A DNA stretch of 64,000 nt from 34-65-8 sp963529855 (GTDB taxonomy: Bacteria > Pseudomonadota > Alphaproteobacteria > Sphingomonadales > Sphingomonadaceae): contig CAURZK010000004.1 in assembly GCA_963529855.1 (NCBI GenBank), forward strand, positions 1 through 64,000, given 5' to 3'. Shown in pieces: positions 57,563-64,000 of the stretch. The notes beneath the pieces are model-generated. The model was given only the letters and a program-made list of their open reading frames with translations, searched no databases and was not told where the DNA came from. Position 1 is the first letter of the stretch. Each line of letters opens with the position of its first letter. A program made the position numbers and the translations under genes.

Positions 57563-59046
57563 TGAGCGAACTGACCAACCTGGGCATCCGCGCGATCCGC
57601 GACGGTGTTGCCAATGGCGAATTCACCGCGCGCGAAGTGGCAGAGGCGTTCAATGCCGCAGTCGCGGGTGCGAGCGCGCTTAACGCCTTTATCGTCACGA
57701 CACCCGACCATGCGCTCACCGCCGCCGAAAAGGTCGATGCCGACCGCACCGCAGGCAAGCCGCTGGGCAAGATGGCAGGCGTGCCGATCGGCATGAAGGA
57801 CCTGTTCGCCACCAAGGGCGTCCAGACCACCGCTGCCAGCCATATTCTGGAAGGATTCAAGCCCGAATACGAAAGCACCGTTTCGCAGAACCTGTGGAAA
57901 GCGGGCGCAGGCATGCTGGGCAAGCTAAACCTCGATCAGTTCGCCATGGGTTCGTCCAACGAGACCAGCTATTTCGGCAATGTCATTTCTCCCTGGCGGC
58001 GCAGCGACGGCGGCAATGCCGACCTGACGCCCGGCGGTTCGTCGGGCGGTAGCGCAGCGGCAGTTTCTGCGCGCATCGCGCCCGCCGCGACGGGCACCGA
58101 CACCGGCGGCTCGATCCGCCAGCCTGCGGCGCTGACCGGCATTGCGGGCATCAAGCCCACTTACGGTCGCTGTTCGCGGTGGGGCGTCGTCGCCTTCGCC
58201 AGCAGCCTTGACCAGGCTGGGCCGATGGCGCGCGACGTTACCGATTGCGCGATCATGCTTGAAGCGATGGCAGGTTTCGATCCGAAGGATTCGACCAGCC
58301 TCGACCTGCCGGTGCCGGCATGGGCCGCCAGCTTGTCCGGCGACCTGCGCGGCAAGAAGGTCGGCATCCCGCGCGAATACCGCATGGAAGGTATGGACCC
58401 GCAGATCGACGCGCTGTGGCAGCGCGGCATCGAATGGGTGAAGGACGCCGGCGCCGAGGTGGTCGAGATCAGCCTTCCCCACACGCAGTACGCGCTGGCC
58501 GCCTACTATATCGTCGCCCCGGCAGAGGCATCGAGCAATCTCGCCCGCTACGATGGCGTGCGTTACGGCCTGCGCGATCTGCCCGAAAAGGCCGGGCTGC
58601 AGGACATGTACGCCGCTACCCGCGCTGCCGGGTTCGGCGACGAGGTCAAACGCCGCATCCTGATCGGGACCTACGTGCTCTCGGCGGGCTTTTACGATGC
58701 CTATTACAATCAGGCGCAGAAGGTGCGCGCGCTGATCGCCCGTGATTTCGAACGGGCGTGGGCGCAGTGCGATGTGATCCTCACCCCCACCGCGCCCAAC
58801 GCGGCCTTTGCACTGGGCGAGAAGCTGAGCGACCCGTTGGCGATGTATCTCAATGACGTCTTCACCGTCCCGGCCAGCCTTGCGGGCATACCCGCGATGA
58901 GCGTGCCCGCCGGGCTCGACGAAGCCGGACTACCGCTGGGCCTGCAGGTGATCGGCAAGGCGTTCGACGAACAGGGCGTTCTCGACGCCGGGCTGGCACT
59001 CGAAAGCCGCGCGAACTTCAACGCCAAACCGGAGATCTGGTGGTGA
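57562..59046 (+). CDS. gatA: aspartyl/glutamyl-tRNA amidotransferase subunit A
   Basis: GatA is the glutaminase subunit of GatCAB. The 494-residue protein has the amidase triad: the Lys in GVPIGMKDLFATKG, the Ser in GGSSGGSAAAVSARI and the nucleophile region GTDTGGSIRQPA. Cys/Ser identities appear intact. It ends by overlapping gatB through GTGA (59043-59046). The closely related periplasmic amidase in this window (21533-23101) shares the fold but not the role. Confidence 0.96.
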   Translation: MSELTNLGIRAIRDGVANGEFTAREVAEAFNAAVAGASALNAFIVTTPDHALTAAEKVDADRTAGKPLGKMAGVPIGMKDLFATKGVQTTAASHILEGFKPEYESTVSQNLWKAGAGMLGKLNLDQFAMGSSNETSYFGNVISPWRRSDGGNADLTPGGSSGGSAAAVSARIAPAATGTDTGGSIRQPAALTGIAGIKPTYGRCSRWGVVAFASSLDQAGPMARDVTDCAIMLEAMAGFDPKDSTSLDLPVPAWAASLSGDLRGKKVGIPREYRMEGMDPQIDALWQRGIEWVKDAGAEVVEISLPHTQYALAAYYIVAPAEASSNLARYDGVRYGLRDLPEKAGLQDMYAATRAAGFGDEVKRRILIGTYVLSAGFYDAYYNQAQKVRALIARDFERAWAQCDVILTPTAPNAAFALGEKLSDPLAMYLNDVFTVPASLAGIPAMSVPAGLDEAGLPLGLQVIGKAFDEQGVLDAGLALESRANFNAKPEIWW

Positions 59047-60539
59047 GCACTTACCGAATCCAGGGCGCAACCGGCGAGTGGGAGGTCGTGATCGGCCTCG
59101 AAGTCCATGCGCAGGTCACCTCCAATGCCAAGCTGTTTTCGGGCGCCTCTACCGCGTTCGGGGCGGAGCCGAACAGCCAGGTCAGCCTGGTCGACGCAGC
59201 AATGCCCGGGATGCTGCCGGTGCCCAACCGCGAGTGCATCCGCCAGGCGGTGCGCACAGGCATGGCGATCGAGGCGCAGATCAACCGGTGGAGCCGGTTC
59301 GACCGCAAGAACTACTTCTATGCCGACTTGCCGCAAGGGTACCAGATCAGCCAGCTCTACCATCCACTGGTGGGCGAAGGTTCGTTGACGATCGAGGCGG
59401 ACGAGAAGGCGGGCATTCCCGAAGACAAGGTCATCGGGATCGAGCGCATCCACGTCGAACAGGATGCGGGCAAACTGATGCACGACCAGCATCCGACCAT
59501 GTCCTATGTCGACCTGAACCGCAGCGGCGTGGCCTTGATGGAAATCGTCAGCCGCCCCGACATGCGCAGCCCGGCTGAAGCGGGGGCCTATGTTCGCAAG
59601 TTGCGCGCGATCCTGCGCTATGTCGGGTCGTGCGACGGGAATATGGAAGAAGGCTCGATGCGCGCCGACGTCAACGTCAGCGTGCGCAAGCCGGGTGCGG
59701 AATTCGGCACCCGCACTGAAACCAAGAACGTCAATTCCGTCCGCTTTGTCATGCAGACGATCGAGCACGAGGCGCGCCGCCAGGTCGACCTGATCGAGGA
59801 CGGCGGCCAGGTGGTGCAGGAAACGCGGCTGTTCGATCCCGGCACGGGCACGACCCGCTCCATGCGGTCGAAGGAGGACGCGCACGATTATCGCTACTTC
59901 CCCGATCCCGATCTGCTGCCGCTGGAACTGGACGATGCTTTCCTTGATGAATGCCGCGCCAGCCTGCCCGAATTGCCGGACGCCAAGCGTCGCCGCTATA
60001 TCGAGGAACTGGGGCTCACCCCCTACAACGCGCGCGAGCTTACTGCCGAGGTCGAGACTTTCGCCCGGTTCGAAACGCTGCTTGCCGCGACAGCGGCGGG
60101 CATCGGCAAGAGCGAGCGCGATGTCGCCACCCAGGTTGCCAACTGGTCGCTCTCGGTGGCGCCGGGCGTGATCAATGCGCTTGGTGACGAGGGCAATCCG
60201 GCACACGCCACTGCCGAAGCGCAGGCTGCGATCCTCGACATGCAGGCCAAGGGCGAGATCAGCGGCGGCCAGGCGAAGGAGATCTTCGAGATCGTCCTCA
60301 AGACCGGCCGCGCTCCTGCCGAAATCGCCGAGACTGAAGGTCTCAAGCAGCAGAGCGACACTGGCGCGATCGAAGCGGTGATCGATGAAGTGCTCGCCGC
60401 CAACGCCGACAAGGTCGCTGAATACCGCGGTGGCAAGGACAAGCTGTTCGGCTTCTTCGTCGGCCAGACGATGAAGGCCATGCAGGGCAAGGGCAACCCG
60501 GCGGTGGTGAATGACCTGCTCAAGGCCAAGCTCGGGTAA
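59043..60539 (+). CDS. gatB: aspartyl/glutamyl-tRNA amidotransferase subunit B
   Basis: GatB is the kinase/amidotransferase subunit that binds the misacylated tRNA. The 498-residue protein has the cradle motifs (VVIGLEVHAQVTSNAKLF, then RKNYFYADLPQGYQISQ, and SYVDLNRSGVALMEIVSRPD). The C-terminal YqeY-like domain (AADKVAEYRGGKDKLFGFFV region) binds tRNA. Two adjacent GTGs (59040 and 59043) could start it; I use the one that overlaps the gatA stop. A strong terminator follows. Confidence 0.96.
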   Translation: MSTYRIQGATGEWEVVIGLEVHAQVTSNAKLFSGASTAFGAEPNSQVSLVDAAMPGMLPVPNRECIRQAVRTGMAIEAQINRWSRFDRKNYFYADLPQGYQISQLYHPLVGEGSLTIEADEKAGIPEDKVIGIERIHVEQDAGKLMHDQHPTMSYVDLNRSGVALMEIVSRPDMRSPAEAGAYVRKLRAILRYVGSCDGNMEEGSMRADVNVSVRKPGAEFGTRTETKNVNSVRFVMQTIEHEARRQVDLIEDGGQVVQETRLFDPGTGTTRSMRSKEDAHDYRYFPDPDLLPLELDDAFLDECRASLPELPDAKRRRYIEELGLTPYNARELTAEVETFARFETLLAATAAGIGKSERDVATQVANWSLSVAPGVINALGDEGNPAHATAEAQAAILDMQAKGEISGGQAKEIFEIVLKTGRAPAEIAETEGLKQQSDTGAIEAVIDEVLAANADKVAEYRGGKDKLFGFFVGQTMKAMQGKGNPAVVNDLLKAKLG

Positions 60540-60560
60540 CCTTCACACGCAGCACAGACG

Positions 60561-60595
60561 AAAAAGGGCGCCGGAACTGCTTCCGGCGCCCTTTT
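60561..60595. terminator. bidirectional rho-independent terminator
   Basis: GGGCGCCGGAA (60566-60576) pairs with TTCCGGCGCCC (60581-60591) with a 4-base loop, flanked by A5 on the left and T4 on the right. It ends gatB on the plus strand and the small gene at 60616 on the minus strand. Confidence 0.85.
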
Positions 60596-60615
60596 CATTT
60601 GTCGCAGTGACGCGA

Positions 60616-60918
60616 TCAGGCGGTGCGGGTGCCGCTCATCGCCATCGAACCGAACGCACCGGCATTGACCGAACCGGTCAGCGTGTCGCCATCGACCGTC
60701 GCGGTCCCTTCCAGCGTCATCGGCATCGGCACCGTCATGTTCATCTTCCAGGTCAGCGTGTTGCCGTCGATCTTGCCGTCCTCGATATCCATCGAGCCGA
60801 GCGTGCCGGCATTCTTGCCGCTGAACGTTCCGTCACCGTTGTCGATGACGGTGAAGGTGCTCTTCTGGTCGCCCATCGGGGTCTTGGTCACGCATTCGTA
60901 GCTACCGGCAACAGACAT
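60616..60918 (-). CDS. small protein of unknown function (beta-rich)
   Basis: This 100-residue protein has no signal peptide. It looks like a small beta-barrel, with repeated Gly/Thr/Asp strands (TFTVIDNGDGTFSGKNAG, then GNTLTWKMNMTVPMPMTLEG). A strong ribosome site (AAAGGAGACAATCA) precedes the ATG at 60916-60918. I do not recognise a family, though similar short proteins occur beside M16 peptidases or as hypothetical proteins in Sphingomonadales. It lies 61 bases downstream of the M16 peptidase stop on the same strand. Confidence 0.75.
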   Translation of the reverse strand: MSVAGSYECVTKTPMGDQKSTFTVIDNGDGTFSGKNAGTLGSMDIEDGKIDGNTLTWKMNMTVPMPMTLEGTATVDGDTLTGSVNAGAFGSMAMSGTRTA

Positions 60919-60979
60919 TGATTGTCTCCTTTGATTGGTGGCGCGGGTCTCGCGTCTACTTACATTGATGTCAACAAGC

Positions 60980-63856
60980 TCATTGCGCGCTGCGAACCTC
61001 GATAGGCAAGCCGAGCTTTTCGAGCTGCGGACGCACCACCTTGGCATCGCCCACGACGACGAACACGAGGTCATCACCCTTCAGCGCGCGCAGTGCCTCT
61101 GCATCGAGCCCGCTGGCAGTCAGGCCCGAATAACGCGCTGCAAGCGTCTCGTAATAATCATCGGGACGACCGTAGGTGACAATATCGACAATCCCGCCCA
61201 GCACATCGCCGCTGGTTTCGAACCGGCCGGGCAGTTCGCGAACGTTGCCATTGATGAGGCGCGTCAGTTCTTCTGCCGTGACTCCGCGACCGGAGGTGAA
61301 TGCGGCAAGATCGCTGCGCAGCTCGACGATCGAATCGCCGGTGCGGTCGGCCTGGACGGGCGCGAAGATCAGCAGGCTGGAGCGATCGAGCGGCTGCTGC
61401 ACGATGCTGCGCACGCCATAGGACCAGCCTTTGGTTTCGCGCAGGTTGGTGTTGATGCGGCTCAGGAAGTTGCCCCCGAAGACCTCGTTGGCCGAGCTGA
61501 GGATCAGGAGGTCATCGGTACCCTTGCGATCGAGCACGCGCCCGCCAACGATCACCGACTGCGGCGAATTGGGCCGGTCGACCAGCACGATGCGCGATGT
61601 CTGCGCCGGGATCGGTGCATCGTAGGTCTTGCTGGGCGCGGGCGTGGCCGGTGCCTGCCAGTTGCCGAAGCTTGCCTCGAGCAGGCGAGTGACTTCGGCC
61701 AGGGTCGTGTCGCCGACCACGAACACGCGTGCCTTGTCCGGCCGCATCCACGTCTGGTGGAAATCGCGAAGTTCCTGCGCGGTCAGCGCCTTGGCAACCG
61801 CGGCAGTACCGGTGCCCGACGGGGGCAGGCCATACGGGTGCGCTTCGCCGAACAGGATCGGCGCCAGCGTGCGCGTGGCGATCTGGCTGGGGTTGTTGAG
61901 CTCGTTCTGGATGCGGGTGAGCTGCTGTGCGCGTACACGCTCCAGATCGTCGGGGCGGAAGGCCGGGCTTCGCACGTAATCCGCCATCAGTTCGAACGCC
62001 GGGGCCAGGTTGGCCGAAGGTACGTCGAGTGCGAACGAAGTCGTATCAGCATTCGCGAAAGCGCCGAGGTTTGCACCCAGCCGTTCCTTGGCGATCGCCA
62101 GCGCGGTCGAATCGAGCTCGGTCGTCCCTTCGTCCATGACCTGCAGCATCATCGACTGCAGGCCCGCCTTACCGGCCGGATCGGCGCCGAACCCGGCATC
62201 GAACTGGACCCGGGCATAAACCACCGGCACCGCATCGCGGCGGGCGAAGTAGACCTGCATCCCATTGGATAGGGTGGCACGCTCAATCTCGGGAAAATCG
62301 AGCGGCCTCAGCTCACCCACGGGCGGGATCTGCGATCGATCAGCCTCGGCCACGCCGGTCGCGACCTGCATCGATAGCGGGCTGGAATAAAACGCGGGGC
62401 CGGCCAGGCCCGAGCCGCCGTCGCCGGTGAGGAACCCGCCCCGGTTCTCGCCGCCTTCCTTGCGTTCGCCGGGTTCGACGGTGAGCGCGAAGACGGGGCG
62501 GGCGAGCCACTTGGCAGTGACCTCGCGAACGCGGGCGGGCGTCATCGCTGCAGCACGGTCCAGCTCGGCCTTGTAGTGCGCCGGATTGTTCGAATAGAGC
62601 AGGCCTTCGGCCAGGGTCGGGGCCTTGCCGCCGAAGCCGCCGACCCGTTCCAGACCCTTGATCATGCCTGATGCATAGGTGGTGGTGGCGCGTTGCAGCT
62701 CGTCTGAGCTGGGGCCCTCGGCCACGAACTTGGCGATTTCGGCGTCCAGCGCGGCCCCCAGCGTCGCCGCGTCCACTCCGGGTGCTGCGTCGGCATAGAC
62801 GACATATTGCGCGGCCTGGGCGAACGTTTCGGCCCGCGCGACCACGCGTACGGCCAGCTTCTGTTCGCGCACCAGCGCATCGTCGAGCCGCGAGCTGGCA
62901 AGCCCGCCCAGTACAGTCGCGCCCATGGCCAGGGGCAGGTAATCGGGGTTGTCGAGGCCCGGGGTGGCCCACATGCGGTAAATGCGTGGGGAGGCCACGC
63001 GGTCATAAATCGTCTTTTCGGCGGCTGCCGGCAGCGTGGGCACGGGCGCTTCGACCTGGCGGATTGCCGGTCCGGACGGGATCGCACCGAACCACTTGGT
63101 CACTTTCTGGCGTGCCGTGGCAACGTCGATGTCGCCGGCCAGCACCAGGATGGCGTTGTTGGGGCCGTAATTGTCGCGGAACCACTGCTTCACATCGTCC
63201 AGCGTGGCGCTGGACAGGTCGTCCATCGAGCCGATCGTGGAGTGGTGATAAGGGTGGCCCGAGGGGTAGAGATTTTCGAGCTGTTCGTACTCGACCAGGC
63301 CATAGGGCTGATTATCGCCCTGCCGCTTCTCGTTCTGGACGACGCCGATCTGGTTGGTCAGCTTCTCCTGCGTCACCGCGCCCAGCAGATAGCCCATGCG
63401 ATCGCTTTCCAGCATCAGCGCAGCATCGATCGCACCGGTCGGTACCGTCTGGAAATAGTTCGTGCGGTCGAACCACGTCGTGCCGTTGTAATCGGTCGCG
63501 CCGATCTGCTGCAGCGGTTCGAAGAAGTCGCCCGGCGCATTCTCGCTGCCATTGAACATCAGGTGTTCGAACAAGTGGGCAAAGCCGGTCTTGCCATCGG
63601 GCTCGTGTTTGGAACCGACACCGTAGTACACCGACACCGCCACCACCGGCGCCTTGCGGTCTTCATGCACCAGCACGGTCAGGCCATTGTCGAGCTTGAA
63701 TTGCTGGTATGGGATCGAAACGCTTTCGATCAGTTCGGCAACCGGCGCGGCTTGTCCGGTGCTGGCGCCTGTGCTGGCCAAAGGCTCGCCCGGCGTAGTC
63801 TGGCACGCAGCGAGGGCGAGAGCGAGCAGGCTGGTGGCGGCGAACTTCATACGCAT
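60980..63856 (-). CDS. M16-family zinc metallopeptidase lipoprotein
   Basis: This 958-residue protein has a lipoprotein signal (lipobox ALAAC near residue 18) and two M16 halves. The N-terminal half has the inverted zinc motif HxxEH (FAHLFEHLMFNGSE) preceded by KTG. The C-terminal half lacks that motif, as is normal for the inactive half of insulinase-like peptidases (pitrilysin or PqqL-like). It should degrade small peptides in the periplasm. The ATG at 63854-63856, after GGGGACATAGAC, is used; a second ATG six bases later is also possible. The 144 bases beyond its start hold nothing I can name. Confidence 0.93.
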   Translation of the reverse strand: MRMKFAATSLLALALAACQTTPGEPLASTGASTGQAAPVAELIESVSIPYQQFKLDNGLTVLVHEDRKAPVVAVSVYYGVGSKHEPDGKTGFAHLFEHLMFNGSENAPGDFFEPLQQIGATDYNGTTWFDRTNYFQTVPTGAIDAALMLESDRMGYLLGAVTQEKLTNQIGVVQNEKRQGDNQPYGLVEYEQLENLYPSGHPYHHSTIGSMDDLSSATLDDVKQWFRDNYGPNNAILVLAGDIDVATARQKVTKWFGAIPSGPAIRQVEAPVPTLPAAAEKTIYDRVASPRIYRMWATPGLDNPDYLPLAMGATVLGGLASSRLDDALVREQKLAVRVVARAETFAQAAQYVVYADAAPGVDAATLGAALDAEIAKFVAEGPSSDELQRATTTYASGMIKGLERVGGFGGKAPTLAEGLLYSNNPAHYKAELDRAAAMTPARVREVTAKWLARPVFALTVEPGERKEGGENRGGFLTGDGGSGLAGPAFYSSPLSMQVATGVAEADRSQIPPVGELRPLDFPEIERATLSNGMQVYFARRDAVPVVYARVQFDAGFGADPAGKAGLQSMMLQVMDEGTTELDSTALAIAKERLGANLGAFANADTTSFALDVPSANLAPAFELMADYVRSPAFRPDDLERVRAQQLTRIQNELNNPSQIATRTLAPILFGEAHPYGLPPSGTGTAAVAKALTAQELRDFHQTWMRPDKARVFVVGDTTLAEVTRLLEASFGNWQAPATPAPSKTYDAPIPAQTSRIVLVDRPNSPQSVIVGGRVLDRKGTDDLLILSSANEVFGGNFLSRINTNLRETKGWSYGVRSIVQQPLDRSSLLIFAPVQADRTGDSIVELRSDLAAFTSGRGVTAEELTRLINGNVRELPGRFETSGDVLGGIVDIVTYGRPDDYYETLAARYSGLTASGLDAEALRALKGDDLVFVVVGDAKVVRPQLEKLGLPIEVRSAQ

Positions 63857-64000
63857 GTCTATGTCCCCAAGACGAAATCTGCCCGAAGGCGGTATGCCAT
63901 TATCAGCGGCTGCTGACGGTTTTTCGACGAACGGCATTTCGTAGCGCATCAGCGCGCCAGAAGTGAACCGGCTTCAACTGGTGGCGCGCAAACAATGCCG

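Overview
The window is a GC-rich chromosomal segment of an alphaproteobacterium, most likely a member of the Sphingomonadales and probably the Erythrobacteraceae (Erythrobacter/Altererythrobacter relatives). This is inferred from protein style rather than from a database search. The main pointers are ChpT of the CckA-CtrA phosphorelay, an ATP12-type chaperone, a DUF3297 protein, a trigger factor with a long Lys/Ala tail, GatCAB and a class A RNase P RNA. Almost everything looks like core chromosome. I see no insertion sequence, prophage, integrase, CRISPR array or replication origin.

Layout, left to right. 1-554 holds nothing I can name. 555-4864 is an ECF sigma/anti-sigma pair divergent from a secreted S8 protease, followed by an Ala/Gly-rich secreted protein and a beta-barrel protein. 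Three copies of one promoter pattern (GGATKAA, 15 bases, CGTT) tie the first genes together. 5119-9567 has tRNA-Val, sppA, and pyrB with an inactive dihydroorotase. 9604-13563 has a ParA-like ATPase, a ribbon-helix-helix-like protein and two SPOR-domain proteins. 13616-19640 has DUF418, bfd-bfr, the der-DUF2721-mgtC operon, a CHAP protein and two small proteins. 19782-25449 has tRNA-Leu, tig, an inverted periplasmic amidase gene, clpP and clpX. 25505-29024 reads as mtgA, CDF transporter, SigK-like sigma, RskA-like anti-sigma and fasciclin. 29127-35527 has rpoH, rluD, a lone JAMM peptidase, chpT, a cell-wall amidase, rnpB, ugd and a PPP phosphatase. 35798-43342 has a TorF-type porin, SIMPL, gloA, nhaA, an NfrB/NfrA-like pair and TSUP-TIGR02186. 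43417-48729 has a HerA-like ATPase, queE and valS. 48821-52371 is an Mla-type lipid transport operon. 52375-56065 is a six-gene chain in which every junction overlaps. 56257-63856 has rpsU, an FKBP isomerase, gatCAB, an unknown small protein and a large M16 peptidase. The last 144 bases hold nothing recognisable.

How the genes work together. Envelope maintenance dominates: Mla transport, SppA, MtgA, a muramoyl-amidase, SPOR proteins, porins and two membrane-tethered sigma systems. Protein quality control is the second theme: trigger factor, ClpXP, RpoH, FKBP and an ATP12 chaperone. Translation is the third: ValRS, GatCAB, S21, Der, two RluA-family pseudouridine synthases, RNase P, QueE and two tRNAs. 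Many operons are translationally coupled through ATGA, GTGA or TGATG junctions.

The best candidate for an undescribed system is the left-hand ECF module. Its divergent promoters lie almost exactly on top of one another as a near-palindrome, and a third copy precedes the next gene. Second candidates are the ParA/RHH/SPOR cluster and the short NfrB/NfrA-like pair.
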